DNA from: Pseudomonas sp. R84
Lineage (GTDB): Bacteria > Pseudomonadota > Gammaproteobacteria > Pseudomonadales > Pseudomonadaceae
Assembly: GCF_009834515.1 (NCBI RefSeq)
Contig: NZ_CP019426.1
Span: 310,001 to 374,000 of the forward strand
DNA length: 64,000 bases
Reading direction: 5' to 3'
The translations under genes and the position numbers were made by a program. The notes beneath the pieces are model-generated. The model had not been told where the DNA came from. It saw only the letters and a program-made list of their open reading frames with translations, and did no database searches. Below are positions 17,719-27,263 of the stretch, piece after piece (within the stretch, counting starts at the first letter, position 1; every line of letters starts with the position of its first letter).

Positions 17719-18557
17719 GTGAGATATCGATGACGTTTCCCCACCCGTTGATGGCGCCGGTCGTTGAGCTGGCATTGCAGGCCGGCGAGGCGATTTTGCC
17801 GTTCTGGCGCTCCGGCGTTGAAGTCACGGCCAAGTCCGATGACTCGCCGGTGACGGCGGCTGATCTGGCCGCGCACCATCTGATCCTTGCCGGGCTGACG
17901 GCGCTGGATCCGAGCATTCCGGTGTTGTCGGAAGAAGACGCCAACATCGCCCAGAGCGTACGCGCCGGCTGGCAGCGCTGGTGGTTAGTGGATCCGCTGG
18001 ATGGCACCAAGGAGTTCATCAGCGGCAGCGAAGAGTTCACTGTGAATATTGCACTGATCGAAAACGGTCGCGTGGTATTTGGCGTGGTGTCGATGCCGAC
18101 CAACGGTCGCTTTTATGTCGGCGGCGCCGGGCTTGGTGCGTGGCGCTGCGACAAGGGCGGCACGCCGGTTGCGATTCAGGTGCGTGATGTGCCGGGGCCG
18201 GGAGAGGCGTTTACCGTGGTGGCCAGCCGTCGGCATTCCAGTCCTGAGCAGGAGCGCTTGCTGGCGGGGTTGAGTGCGAGTCTGGGCGAGTTGCAATTGG
18301 CCAATATCGGCAGCTCGCTGAAATTTTGCCTGCTGGCCGAAGGTGCGGCGGATTGCTATCCGCGCCTGGCACCGACTTCGCAGTGGGACACGGCGGCGGC
18401 GCAAGGTGTGCTGGAAGGGGCGGGCGGTGAGGTGTTGGATCTGCGCGGGGAAGCGTTCTGTTATCCGGCGCGGGAATCGCTGTTGAACGAGTTCTTTTTG
18501 GCGCTGCCGGCGAAGGCGGCGTGGCGTTCCAGGTTGTTGGAGTTGGCTCGGGGTTAA
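17715..18557 (+). CDS. cysQ: 3'(2'),5'-bisphosphate nucleotidase CysQ
   Basis: The enzyme removes the 3'-phosphate from adenosine 3',5'-bisphosphate made during sulfate assimilation. The inositol-monophosphatase fold metal sites are visible: EEDANIAQ near residue 75 and WLVDPLDGTKEFISG near 93 (here WWLVDPLDGTKEF), and the C-terminal WDTAAAQGVLEGAGG. The ATG at 17715 overlaps nudE; an alternative ATG 15 bases on is possible. The 280 residues are slightly longer than the E. coli enzyme. Confidence 0.93.
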   Translation: MSEISMTFPHPLMAPVVELALQAGEAILPFWRSGVEVTAKSDDSPVTAADLAAHHLILAGLTALDPSIPVLSEEDANIAQSVRAGWQRWWLVDPLDGTKEFISGSEEFTVNIALIENGRVVFGVVSMPTNGRFYVGGAGLGAWRCDKGGTPVAIQVRDVPGPGEAFTVVASRRHSSPEQERLLAGLSASLGELQLANIGSSLKFCLLAEGAADCYPRLAPTSQWDTAAAQGVLEGAGGEVLDLRGEAFCYPARESLLNEFFLALPAKAAWRSRLLELARG

Positions 18558-18574
18558 GTGGGCTGATCCGCAAT

Positions 18575-18755
18575 CCCCCTCACCCCAGCCCTCTCCCCCA
18601 GGAGAGGGAGCCGACCGAGGGATATTGGAAAGCAGCGCTGACCTGGTCGAGGATTTGCTGAATCCATAATCGCTGCGATCTTCCAGGTCGATGTACAACG
18701 CAAGACATCTCGGTCAGTCCCCTCTCCCTTTGGGAGAGGGCTAGGGTGAGGGGCT
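18575..18755. repeat. Inverted pair of CTCACCC-type repeats with a 105-base centre
   Basis: A copy of CCCCTCACCCCAGCCCTCTC (18575-18612) and an inverted copy (18718-18755) flank a unique centre. Each arm contains its own CCCTCTCC/GGAGAGGG hairpin. This is a different repeat family from the other REP elements here. Confidence 0.85.
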
Positions 18756-18763
18756 TTTGATCT

Positions 18764-19219
18764 TCAGCGGTGCAAAACGTACTGGCCGGTAAACCTCACC
18801 GCATCCTCATCGCTACCCGCATTGACGATCCGCGTATCGAGCGCCAACCGCGCCCGCCCATAACGCCGATACATCGCCAGAAACCTCTTCCACGCCTTCG
18901 CATCAGGCGCCGGGCAAATTGCTACCGCATCGCCGGTCACGGGCAGTGGATAACGGATCTGTCCCTCCTGAATCACAATGTGCCCGTCGGTGATTCCTTC
19001 TTCTTTCAGACGCAAATGCAACCAGCCCCAACCGGCCAGCACCGCGCCGCAGTAAAGGCTGCCGCCGAACATGGTGCTCTTGTGATTGACGTTCGGATCC
19101 AGCGGTAAATGCAGACTCAATTGCTGCTCGCGCCAGTCGAGCACTTTGAGGCCCATGTCGCGGGTCAGTGGAATATCGTGATGGAGCACGGACTCCAGAT
19201 AGTGACTGTCGGTGCTCAT
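18764..19219 (-). CDS. YiiD C-terminal-type thioesterase
   Basis: A 151-residue hot-dog thioesterase matching the C-terminal domain of E. coli YiiD (FabY family). The conserved NHKSTMFGGSLYCGAVLAGW lies at about residues 44-63. No acetyltransferase domain is attached. It overlaps the end of dctD by 4 bases and so is the third gene of a dctB-dctD-thioesterase unit. Its link to dicarboxylate sensing is not obvious. Confidence 0.82.
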   Translation of the reverse strand: MSTDSHYLESVLHHDIPLTRDMGLKVLDWREQQLSLHLPLDPNVNHKSTMFGGSLYCGAVLAGWGWLHLRLKEEGITDGHIVIQEGQIRYPLPVTGDAVAICPAPDAKAWKRFLAMYRRYGRARLALDTRIVNAGSDEDAVRFTGQYVLHR

Positions 19220-20601
19220 TCGTTCTCGTCCCCATGGCTGCTGTCGCCGAAGTTGAGACCATGCTTGCGCAACTTGTCATGCAGAGTCTTGCGCGGAATA
19301 CCCAAGGCCTCGGCGAGGCTGCGCACCGAACTGTGGGAGCGTGCCAGTTCAGCGGCGATCAGCGACTTCTCGAAATTCTCCACCTGCTCACTGAGACCTC
19401 CGGTGATGACTTCGACCGTGGTGCTGCCACCGCCTTCGGTGCCAGCGTTATCCAGCGCCAGTTCCAGGCCGAGGGCGAAACGTTCGGCGGCATTCTGCAG
19501 TTCGCGCACGTTGCCCGGCCAGGTGTGGCGCAGCAGCAAGGCGCGTTGTGCCGGCTGCAGTTCATGTGGCGGCAAACCGTGGCGGGCGCTGGCTTCATCG
19601 GCGTAATGCTGGAACAGTACCAACGCATCTTCTCCACGTTCACGCAGCGGTGGAATGCGCAATGGCGCGACGTTGAGGCGGTAATACAAGTCGGCGCGGA
19701 AGCGGCCCTGATCAGCGGCCTGGCGTAGGTCTTCCTTGGTCGCGGCGATCACGCGGATGTCCAGCGGGATCAGTTGATTGCCGCCCAGACGCTCGACCAC
19801 GCGCTCCTGCAACATGCGCAGCAACTTGACCTGCACATCCATGCTCATGCTTTCGATTTCATCGAGAAACAGCGTGCCGCCATTGGCAAATTCGAATTTA
19901 CCGATCCGACGTTTCTGCGCGCCAGTGAAGGCGCCGGGTTCGTGGCCAAACAGTTCGCTTTCCACCACGGACTCGGCCAGTGCGCCAGCGTTGATCGCCA
20001 CGAACGGGCCATTTCGGCGGCTGGATAAATCGTGCAGTGCGCGGGCGACGACTTCCTTGCCGGCGCCGGTTTCGCCGAGGATCAGCACGTCAGCCTTGGT
20101 CGCGGCGAGCGCGCCGATCTGTTCACGCAAACGCAGCATGGGCGTCGAGTGGCCGACCAGTCGCGCGCTCAGTTCGTTGCGGTCGCTGAGGGCCAGGCGC
20201 AGGCTACGGTTGTCCAGCACTAGGCGGCGCAGAGCGAGGGCGCGGCGCACGCTGTCGAGCAGGGCATCGCTGGCGAAGGGTTTCTCGAGAAAATCATAAG
20301 CGCCGGCACGCATGGCTTGTACCGCCAGCGGCACGTCGCCGTGGCCGGTGATCAACAGCACGGGGAGTTCCGGATCCTGTGCGTGCAGTTCGCTGAGCAA
20401 TTCCAGGCCATCCATGCCCGGCATGCGAATGTCGCTGACCACCACGCCCGGCCAGTCACGCTCAAGCTGTGCGGCCAGGCCCTTGGCTTCGGACAGTGGC
20501 AGAATTTTCAGGCCGGCCAGATCCAGGGTCTGGCCGAGGGCCTGACGCAGGTGCGGATCGTCGTCGATCAACACCACCTGAATGCGATTGTCGATGGTCA
20601 T
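19216..20601 (-). CDS. dctD: C4-dicarboxylate response regulator, sigma54 activator
   Basis: An NtrC-class activator that turns on dicarboxylate transport genes such as dctA. The receiver domain is residues 5-120, with phospho-acceptor D57 in VVVSDIRMPGMDG. The AAA+ domain follows with GETGAGKEVVARALH (Walker A), the sigma54-contacting HEPGAFTGAQKR loop and GGTLFLDEI (Walker B). A Fis-type helix-turn-helix ends the protein (SVRSLAEALGIPRKTLHDKL). The 461 residues are the normal size. It overlaps dctB and the thioesterase gene by 4 bases each. Confidence 0.93.
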   Translation of the reverse strand: MTIDNRIQVVLIDDDPHLRQALGQTLDLAGLKILPLSEAKGLAAQLERDWPGVVVSDIRMPGMDGLELLSELHAQDPELPVLLITGHGDVPLAVQAMRAGAYDFLEKPFASDALLDSVRRALALRRLVLDNRSLRLALSDRNELSARLVGHSTPMLRLREQIGALAATKADVLILGETGAGKEVVARALHDLSSRRNGPFVAINAGALAESVVESELFGHEPGAFTGAQKRRIGKFEFANGGTLFLDEIESMSMDVQVKLLRMLQERVVERLGGNQLIPLDIRVIAATKEDLRQAADQGRFRADLYYRLNVAPLRIPPLRERGEDALVLFQHYADEASARHGLPPHELQPAQRALLLRHTWPGNVRELQNAAERFALGLELALDNAGTEGGGSTTVEVITGGLSEQVENFEKSLIAAELARSHSSVRSLAEALGIPRKTLHDKLRKHGLNFGDSSHGDENE

Positions 20602-22406
20602 GCACTTCGATCCTCGGACGGTTGCAGGCTGACCCCGGGCGCACCGGCGCGCAGCCGCAGGGTAATCAAGGCGCCACCTTGCTTGTGGTTGGCGAACGAC
20701 AGTTCACCGCCGAAGGCGCGCATCAGCGTCTCACAAATGGCCAGCCCCAGACCAAGGCCCTGAGTGCGGGTCTTGGTGGTGTAAAAGGGTTCGCTGGCGC
20801 GGCCAAGGGCTTCCATGCAAAAGCCCGGGCCGTTGTCGCGAATGTACAGATTGACGCCCTCGGCGGTGGATTCGGCACTCAGCCAGAGTTTGCGCGGCGG
20901 GCCTTTTTCGGTAAGGGCATCGAGAGCGTTGGCGAGCAGGTTGCCGAGCACTTGGCGCAGACGCGTTTCCCCGGCCTCGACCCATAGGGTGGCGGCGGGC
21001 AGGTCGCGGATCAGCTCGACTTCCATGCTCCGGCGCCGTTTGGCCAGCAGCGCCAAGGCATCGTCGAGCGCCGGTTGCAGGGCAACGCTCTCCGGCGCGT
21101 GGCGATCACGGCGGGCGAAGGCGCGCAGGTGGGCGATGATCGAGGCCATGCGCCCGGTCAGTTCGCTGATCAGTTTGAGGTTGCCGCGAGCGTCGTCGGT
21201 GCGCTGATGATCGAGCAACACCTCGGCGTTTTCCGCGTAGCTGCGGATCGCCGCCAGCGGCTGATTGAGTTCGTGGCTGATGCTCGCTGACATGGTCCCC
21301 AGCGCCGACAGCTTGCCGGCCTGGACCAGATCATCTTGGGCGCGCACCAGCTCCTGCTGAGCCTGTTCACGCTCCAGCACCTCTTCTTTCAAACGTCGGT
21401 TGAGGCCTTCGAGGTCGCTGGTGCGTTCCGCCACACGGCCTTCCAGTTCACGGCGTGCCTTGGCCTCGAACGCGATGCGTTCCAGATAATGCCGACGGCG
21501 CTGCATCATCAGACCGAGCAACAGCATCACTACCAGCAGCGTGGCGCCGCCGATTGCAACCACGGTGCGCACCGGACGGTCGATCAGCGTGCGCGGCGCG
21601 AGGATGCTCACGCTCCAGCCGGTTTCGGCGATGTCGTGGGTCTGAATCAGCCACGCGCTGGGGCTGAGGTTCAATGGACGTGGCTCGCGGGTCGGGTAGG
21701 GCTGGATGGCGGTGATCGCTGAGCGTTCGCCATCGCTCAATTTACGGGTCGAGCGAAAGCGCCATTCCGGACGCGAGGTGAGGATGACCACGCCGTTGTG
21801 GTCGGTCACCAGCAGTTGTTCCGGAGTTTTACCCCACAGGCTTTCGGTGTGGTCGAGGTCGACCTTGATCACCAGCACGCCGATGATTTTTTCGCCGTTG
21901 CGCACGGCGGCGGCGAAGAAGTAACCGCGCTTGGCCGAGGTGGTACCGAGACCGAAAAAGCGACCGAGGCGTCCGGCCATGGCTTCACTGAAATACGGCC
22001 GGAACGAAAAGTTGCGGCCGACAAAGCTGTCGTGCTTGTCCCAGTTCGATGCGGCCAGTGTTTGCCCGCTGGTGTCCATCAGGTACATGACTTCGGCGCC
22101 GGTCTGCGCGGCGATGTTCTTCAGCAGGCGATTGGCATTGCCTTGGGTAACGCCGTCGTCCGGCGCGCCGAGGACCGAGCGAAGGGCCGGCAGGTCGCCG
22201 AGAATCTGTGGCAACACTTCGTAGCGGTGCAGGGTGCCCAGCAGGTTGGCGACGTACAGGTCGAGGGTCTGACGGTTCTGTCCGGCCAGTTCGCTGCGGT
22301 AATAGCGCTCGGCCAGATGTTCCAGCGGCCACAACAGCGGCGCCAGACACAGGGCCAGCAGGGCGAGGCTGCGCCAGCGAGGTCTGCGGGGAAGGGTTGG
22401 TTTCAT
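20598..22406 (-). CDS. dctB: C4-dicarboxylate sensor histidine kinase
   Basis: The partner kinase of DctD. The 602-residue protein has an N-terminal membrane segment (about 12-32), a periplasmic double-PAS sensor (about 35-290), a second membrane segment (TVVAIGGATLLVVMLLLGLM), a coiled-coil linker and the kinase core. The H box is SASISHELNQPLAAIRSYAE, the N box is LGNLLANALDALTEK and the G boxes are RDNGPGF and GLGLGLAICE. It is the first gene of the operon; the ATG lies 42 bases from the divergently read strand of rfbC's end, and no strong promoter is evident. Confidence 0.93.
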   Translation of the reverse strand: MKPTLPRRPRWRSLALLALCLAPLLWPLEHLAERYYRSELAGQNRQTLDLYVANLLGTLHRYEVLPQILGDLPALRSVLGAPDDGVTQGNANRLLKNIAAQTGAEVMYLMDTSGQTLAASNWDKHDSFVGRNFSFRPYFSEAMAGRLGRFFGLGTTSAKRGYFFAAAVRNGEKIIGVLVIKVDLDHTESLWGKTPEQLLVTDHNGVVILTSRPEWRFRSTRKLSDGERSAITAIQPYPTREPRPLNLSPSAWLIQTHDIAETGWSVSILAPRTLIDRPVRTVVAIGGATLLVVMLLLGLMMQRRRHYLERIAFEAKARRELEGRVAERTSDLEGLNRRLKEEVLEREQAQQELVRAQDDLVQAGKLSALGTMSASISHELNQPLAAIRSYAENAEVLLDHQRTDDARGNLKLISELTGRMASIIAHLRAFARRDRHAPESVALQPALDDALALLAKRRRSMEVELIRDLPAATLWVEAGETRLRQVLGNLLANALDALTEKGPPRKLWLSAESTAEGVNLYIRDNGPGFCMEALGRASEPFYTTKTRTQGLGLGLAICETLMRAFGGELSFANHKQGGALITLRLRAGAPGVSLQPSEDRSA

Positions 22407-22448
22407 GAGCCAGATGCGCCTGTAGGGACAGGCGCATTATGCCCGGCC

Positions 22449-22994
22449 TCAGGCGAAGACGTCAGCGTCCTTGAGCAACGCTGCGACCTGATCCTTGGCG
22501 GACAGCTTAGGCGCTTCGTCCAACTGCCAGTCGATGCCCAGAGCGGGGTCATCCCAGCGAATGCTGCGCTCGGACGACGGGTCGTAGTAGTTGGTGGTCT
22601 TGTAGAGGAATTCGGCGAACTCGCTCAGCACCACGAAACCATGGGCAAAACCTTCCGGCACCCACAGTTGACGATGGTTTTCCGCAGAAAGACGCACCGC
22701 CACGGATTTGCCGAAGTGCGGCGAGCTGCGGCGAATATCCACGGCGACATCCAGTACTTCACCAACGGTCACGCGGACCAGTTTGCCCTGAGTGTTTTGC
22801 AGTTGGTAATGCAGGCCACGCAATACGCCTTTTTGCGAGCGCGAGTGGTTGTCCTGAACAAATTGCGTGTCCAGACCGGTAGCGTCCTGGAACGCCTTGG
22901 CGTTGAAACTCTCGTAGAAGAAACCGCGCTCGTCACCGAACACCTTCGGTTCGATGATCAAGACACCGGGCAGGTCGGTGGTGATTACATTCAT
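22449..22994 (-). CDS. rfbC: dTDP-4-dehydrorhamnose 3,5-epimerase
   Basis: The third enzyme of dTDP-L-rhamnose synthesis (also called RmlC). The 181-residue cupin shows GVLRGLHYQLQ with the catalytic-base histidine at about residue 63-70, followed by GEVLDVAVDIRRSSPHFGK and WVPEGFAHGFVVLS. It is complete, yet the other rml genes are not beside it, so this is an isolated copy. Possible co-transcription with dctB is weak because 42 bases and no coupling separate them. Confidence 0.92.
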   Translation of the reverse strand: MNVITTDLPGVLIIEPKVFGDERGFFYESFNAKAFQDATGLDTQFVQDNHSRSQKGVLRGLHYQLQNTQGKLVRVTVGEVLDVAVDIRRSSPHFGKSVAVRLSAENHRQLWVPEGFAHGFVVLSEFAEFLYKTTNYYDPSSERSIRWDDPALGIDWQLDEAPKLSAKDQVAALLKDADVFA

Positions 22995-23159
22995 GGGGGC
23001 TTCCTAGGCAGGTGTGAATGGCCGTCATTCTTGCGCAAAGTGCCGAAGGGTGCGAGTGCTGGAAGACAAATAGCCCGGATGCCTTTACACGGTTGGGGGT
23101 TGCGGATAGCGCGCAGCAATGGCGATATAGGCGCCTAATAAAATTTCAGGGGTCGTTTC

Positions 23160-26072
23160 ATGCCGCTCGCCACGTTGATTCATCGCGCCAGTTTGCCCAG
23201 CCCGCAGGTTTCTGCAGAGCAGGCCCGGCAATGGCTGGCGGAACATTACGGACTCAGCGGCACGTTGCAGGCCCTTGGCAGCCAGCAGGATCTCAATTTC
23301 CGCGTCGACAGCCCGCGCGGTCGGTTCGTGCTGAAAATCTGCCGTGGCGATTACGCCCTGGTGGAGCTGCAAGCCCAGCACGCTGGGCTCAAGTACCTGG
23401 CCGAGCAGGCGGCGGTGACGGTGCCGCGGGTGATCGCGGCCAATAACGGCGAGGATCTGCTGTCACTGGAGGTTGGGGGCGAAGCGGTGCACGTGCGTCT
23501 GCTCGATTACATCGACGGCCAACCGCTGACACATCTCGATCACCTGGGCCAGGAAGTGGTGGCGGGTTTTGGCCGGCTCTGCGGTGAGATGGATCTGGCG
23601 CTGGCCGGGTTCGACCATCCGGGCCTTGAGCGCACATTGCAGTGGGATGCCCGCCACGCCAGTGCACTGATCAGCCATCTGCTGCCGGTGATCAAGGATG
23701 AGCAGCAACGCGCATTGATTGCCGATGCGGCAGAACAGGCCGAGCGCCGCTTGCAACCGTTGCAGGGCAAACTGCCGGTGCAGGCGATCCACATGGATAT
23801 CACCGATGACAACGCTGTCTGGGCGCGCGATGCCCTGCGTCACTGGCAGTTGCAGGGCGTGATCGACTTTGGCGATCTGGTGCGCACCTGGCGCATCAGC
23901 GATCTGTCGGTGACCTGTGCGGCGTTGTTGCATCACGCCGATGGTGATCCGTTTATCATCCTGCCGGCGGTGCAGGCCTACCACGCGGTCAACCCGCTGC
24001 AACACGAAGAGTTGCAAGCGCTGTGGCCATTGATCGTCGCGCGCGCGGCGGTGCTGGTACTCAGTGGCGAGCAACAGGTCAGCATCGACCCCGCGAATAC
24101 CTACAGCCGTGACAACCTCAGCCATGAGTGGGAAATCTTCAGGGTGGCGATATCGGTGCCACAGGCGCTGATGGAAGCGGCGATCCTCACTGCCGTCGGT
24201 CACGCATTGCCGGTGATCGATAGCGAAGGTTTTGCGCCCTTGCTGCCCGGCCTGGTCGGACGTGAATTTGCCCTGATCGATCTCGGTGTCCTGAGTCCGC
24301 ATTTCGAGGCCGGCAACTGGGAGCAGGCGGGCATCGACCAGCGCCTGCTGACTGAAGCGGCTGCAGCGCATGGTTTGGCGGCGAGCCGTTATGGTCAGTA
24401 CCGGCTGTCGCGTACTCGTCCTGACAGTGCCGTTGAACCGGACACCTTCCCGCTGCACGTGGAATTGCGCGTGCCCGATGGCAGCGCCGTGGAGGCGCCG
24501 TTCGCTGGCGTCGTGCATCAGGCAGCTGACGGTGCGCTGCAACTGGATGGCCCGCAACTCAGCCTGCGGCTGTGGGGCGTGACACCGTCGCTGCACAGCG
24601 GCGCGGCGCTGGTCAAAGGTCAGGTGCTGGGCGCGGTCAGCGGCCCGTTGCGGGTGCAGTTGTGCCGGGGCGCGCAGCTTGATGCACCGTTGTTTTGCAC
24701 CCCGGCGCATGCAGCGGCTTGGCAGGCGCTGTGCCCATCGCCAGCGGCATTGTTGGGGCTGGCCTGCGATGCCGAGCCGGAGCTGGACGCGAAAACCCTG
24801 CTCGAGCGCCGCGATGCCAGTTTCGCCCGCACGCAAAAGCACTACTACGTCGACCCGCCGCGCATCGAACGCGGCTGGCGCAATCACCTGATCGACATGC
24901 AGGGCCGTTCCTATCTGGACATGCTCAACAACGTTGCGGTGCTCGGCCACGGTCACCCGCGCATGGCGGCGGTTGCGGCGCGCCAATGGTCGCTGCTCAA
25001 CACCAACTCGCGATTCAACTATGCGGCGGTTGCCGAATTCTCCGAGCGTCTGCTGAAATTGGCGCCGGAAGGCATGGACCGGGTGTTTCTGGTCAACAGC
25101 GGCAGCGAGGCCAATGACCTGGCGATTCGTCTGGCGTGGGCCTACAGCGGCGGGCGCGACATGATCAGCGTGCTTGAGGCCTATCACGGCTGGACGGTCG
25201 GCGCCGATGCGGTATCGACGTCAATCGCCGACAACCCGAAAGCGTTGGAAAGCCGCCCGGACTGGGTGCATCCGGTACCTGCGCCAAACACGTATCGCGG
25301 TGAATTCCGCGGTCTCGACTCGGCGCCGGATTATGTGCGCAGCGTTGAGCATCACCTGGAAAAGCTCGCCGAGCAGAAGCGCCAATTGGCTGGGTTTATC
25401 TGCGAGCCGGTGTATGGCAATGCCGGCGGTATCTCGCTGCCGCCGGGATATTTGAAACAGGTGTACGGGTTGGTACGCGCGCAGGGCGGCGTGTGCATCG
25501 CCGACGAAGTGCAGGTCGGGTACGGGCGCATGGGCCATTTCTTCTGGGGCTTCGAAGAGCAGGGCGTGGTGCCGGACATCATCTGCATGGCCAAGGGCAT
25601 GGGCAACGGTCAACCGCTGGGTGCGGTCATCACGCGGCGGGAAATTGCCGAGGCGCTGGAGGCCGAGGGTTATTTCTTTTCGTCGGCGGGCGGCAGTCCG
25701 GTCAGTTGCCAGATTGGCATGGCGGTGCTCGATGTCATGGAAGAAGAAAAGCTCTGGGAGAACGCGCAGGTGGTCGGTGGCCACTTCAAGGCGCGGCTCG
25801 AAGCGCTGATCGATAAACATCCGCTGGTGGGCGCGGTGCACGGTTCCGGGTTCTATCTCGGGCTTGAGCTGATCCGCAATCGCGAGACGCTGGAAGCGGC
25901 GACCGAGGAGACGGCGTTACTGTGTGATCGCCTGCGTGAGTTGGGGATTTTCATGCAGCCGACCGGTGATGATCTGAACATTCTGAAGATCAAACCGCCG
26001 ATGGTGACGTCGCGCCAGAGCGTGGATTTCTTTGTCGACATGCTTGATCGAGTCCTCAGCGAAGGTCTGTAA
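23160..26072 (+). CDS. APH-type kinase fused to class III aminotransferase-like PLP enzyme
   Basis: A 970-residue three-part protein. Residues about 1-340 are an aminoglycoside-phosphotransferase-fold kinase with the Brenner motif HMDITDDNAV near 211 and the metal motif IDFGDLVRTWRISDLS near 234. Residues about 440-530 resemble a lipoyl/duplicated-hybrid or M23-like beta domain (EAPFAGVVHQAADGAL). Residues about 550-970 are a class III PLP enzyme with VNSGSEANDLAIRLA, ADEVQVGYGRMG and the PLP lysine in MAKGMGNGQPLGAV near 811. In animals the separate homologues are hydroxylysine kinase and the phospholyases PHYKPL/ETNPPL, so phosphorylation of an amino alcohol followed by phosphate elimination is a reasonable reading. 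A true aminotransferase is the alternative. Confidence 0.83.
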   Translation: MPLATLIHRASLPSPQVSAEQARQWLAEHYGLSGTLQALGSQQDLNFRVDSPRGRFVLKICRGDYALVELQAQHAGLKYLAEQAAVTVPRVIAANNGEDLLSLEVGGEAVHVRLLDYIDGQPLTHLDHLGQEVVAGFGRLCGEMDLALAGFDHPGLERTLQWDARHASALISHLLPVIKDEQQRALIADAAEQAERRLQPLQGKLPVQAIHMDITDDNAVWARDALRHWQLQGVIDFGDLVRTWRISDLSVTCAALLHHADGDPFIILPAVQAYHAVNPLQHEELQALWPLIVARAAVLVLSGEQQVSIDPANTYSRDNLSHEWEIFRVAISVPQALMEAAILTAVGHALPVIDSEGFAPLLPGLVGREFALIDLGVLSPHFEAGNWEQAGIDQRLLTEAAAAHGLAASRYGQYRLSRTRPDSAVEPDTFPLHVELRVPDGSAVEAPFAGVVHQAADGALQLDGPQLSLRLWGVTPSLHSGAALVKGQVLGAVSGPLRVQLCRGAQLDAPLFCTPAHAAAWQALCPSPAALLGLACDAEPELDAKTLLERRDASFARTQKHYYVDPPRIERGWRNHLIDMQGRSYLDMLNNVAVLGHGHPRMAAVAARQWSLLNTNSRFNYAAVAEFSERLLKLAPEGMDRVFLVNSGSEANDLAIRLAWAYSGGRDMISVLEAYHGWTVGADAVSTSIADNPKALESRPDWVHPVPAPNTYRGEFRGLDSAPDYVRSVEHHLEKLAEQKRQLAGFICEPVYGNAGGISLPPGYLKQVYGLVRAQGGVCIADEVQVGYGRMGHFFWGFEEQGVVPDIICMAKGMGNGQPLGAVITRREIAEALEAEGYFFSSAGGSPVSCQIGMAVLDVMEEEKLWENAQVVGGHFKARLEALIDKHPLVGAVHGSGFYLGLELIRNRETLEAATEETALLCDRLRELGIFMQPTGDDLNILKIKPPMVTSRQSVDFFVDMLDRVLSEGL

Positions 26073-26089
26073 GCACGCACACTGACCCC

Positions 26090-26179
26090 TGTGGGAGCGA
26101 GCCTGCTCGCGAAAGCGGTTTCTCATTCAACCACTGTGTTGATTGATCAATCGCCTTCGCGAGCAGGCTCGCTCCCACA
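26090..26179. repeat. BIME: inverted pair of REP elements
   Basis: Two inverted copies of the GGGAGCGAGCCTGCTCGCGA core separated by about 40 bases downstream of the fusion gene. Together with 26180-26379, which holds no gene, this makes the 307-base gap before aguB. Confidence 0.92.
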
Positions 26180-26206
26180 TTTGTTTTGGGTTGCTAATTC
26201 GATTTG

Positions 26207-26276
26207 TATCGGCTTTTGTTGGGTATATTTAGACGAAAGGCTATTAATCCGCTTCTAAAGCCGATATTTATCGGCT
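26207..26276. promoter_or_regulatory. TATCGGCT repeats upstream of aguBA
   Basis: AGCCGATATTTATCGGCT (26259-26276) is a perfect 18-base palindrome, and a third half-site TATCGGCT occurs at 26207-26214. The sites lie in an A/T-rich stretch 104-173 bases before aguB and look like an operator for a dimeric regulator, possibly binding in a looped manner. No aguR-like regulator gene is beside the operon. Confidence 0.55.
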
Positions 26277-26379
26277 ATAAAGTCGCCATTGCTCCGGCAT
26301 GGCGATTTCATGTCCGGTGCGCGCGTTTTTCTTTTCGGTCGAATTGTCGACCGTCGAAGCACTTGCCCGGAGATGATTC

Positions 26380-27258
26380 ATGAGCCGTATCGTTACCGTC
26401 GCCGCCACTCAGATGGCCTGTTCCTGGGATCTGCAAGCCAACCTCGAAATCGCTGAAAGGCTGGTGCGCGAAGCCGCCGCCAAAGGCGCGCAGATCATCC
26501 TGATCCAGGAGCTGTTCGAGGCGCCGTACTTCTGCCAGAAGCCAAACCCGGACTACCTGCAACTGGCGACGACGGTGGAAGAAAACCTCGCGATCAAACA
26601 TTTCCAGAAGATCGCCAAAGAGCTACAAGTGGTGCTGCCGATCAGCTTCTACGAGCTGGCCGGCCGCGCGCGTTTCAACAGCATCGCGATCATCGATGCC
26701 GACGGCAGCAACCTCGGGATTTATCGTAAAAGCCACATCCCGGATGGCCCGGGTTATCACGAGAAGTATTACTTCAACCCGGGCGACACCGGTTTCAAAG
26801 TGTGGAACACCCGTTACGCGAAAATCGGCGTGGGCATCTGCTGGGATCAGTGGTTCCCTGAAGCTGCACGCAGCATGGCGCTGCAAGGTGCAGAAATCCT
26901 TTTCTACCCAACCGCCATCGGCAGCGAGCCGCACGACAAGACCATCTCGTCCCGCGATCACTGGCAGCGCGTACAACAGGGCCACGCCGGCGCCAACCTG
27001 ATGCCGCTGATCGCCAGCAACCGCATCGGCAACGAAGAACAGGACGGCTATGACATCACGTTCTACGGCTCGTCGTTCATCGCCAACCAGTTCGGCGAAA
27101 AAGTGCAGGAGCTGAATAAAACCGAAGAAGGTATTCTTGTGCACACTTTCAACCTCGACGAGCTCGAACACATTCGCAGCGCGTGGGGTTCATTCCGTGA
27201 CCGCCGTCCGAACCTGTACGGTGCGTTGAAAACCCTCGACGGTTCCCTGGAGTCCTGA
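26380..27258 (+). CDS. aguB: N-carbamoylputrescine amidase
   Basis: A carbon-nitrogen hydrolase that converts N-carbamoylputrescine to putrescine, CO2 and ammonia in the agmatine route. The Glu-Lys-Cys triad is visible: E44 in [12 protein letters not shown]117 in [12 protein letters not shown] and C154 in [12 protein letters not shown]. The 292-residue length matches the family. It lies 5 bases from aguA, and together the two convert agmatine to putrescine. Confidence 0.95.
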   Translation: MSRIVTVAATQMACSWDLQANLEIAERLVREAAAKGAQIILIQELFEAPYFCQKPNPDYLQLATTVEENLAIKHFQKIAKELQVVLPISFYELAGRARFNSIAIIDADGSNLGIYRKSHIPDGPGYHEKYYFNPGDTGFKVWNTRYAKIGVGICWDQWFPEAARSMALQGAEILFYPTAIGSEPHDKTISSRDHWQRVQQGHAGANLMPLIASNRIGNEEQDGYDITFYGSSFIANQFGEKVQELNKTEEGILVHTFNLDELEHIRSAWGSFRDRRPNLYGALKTLDGSLES

Positions 27259-27263
27259 TCCCG

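Noticed and set aside
23463..25187. 574-codon open frame on the minus strand
   Set aside because: It is antisense to the kinase/PLP fusion gene and has no recognisable domain.
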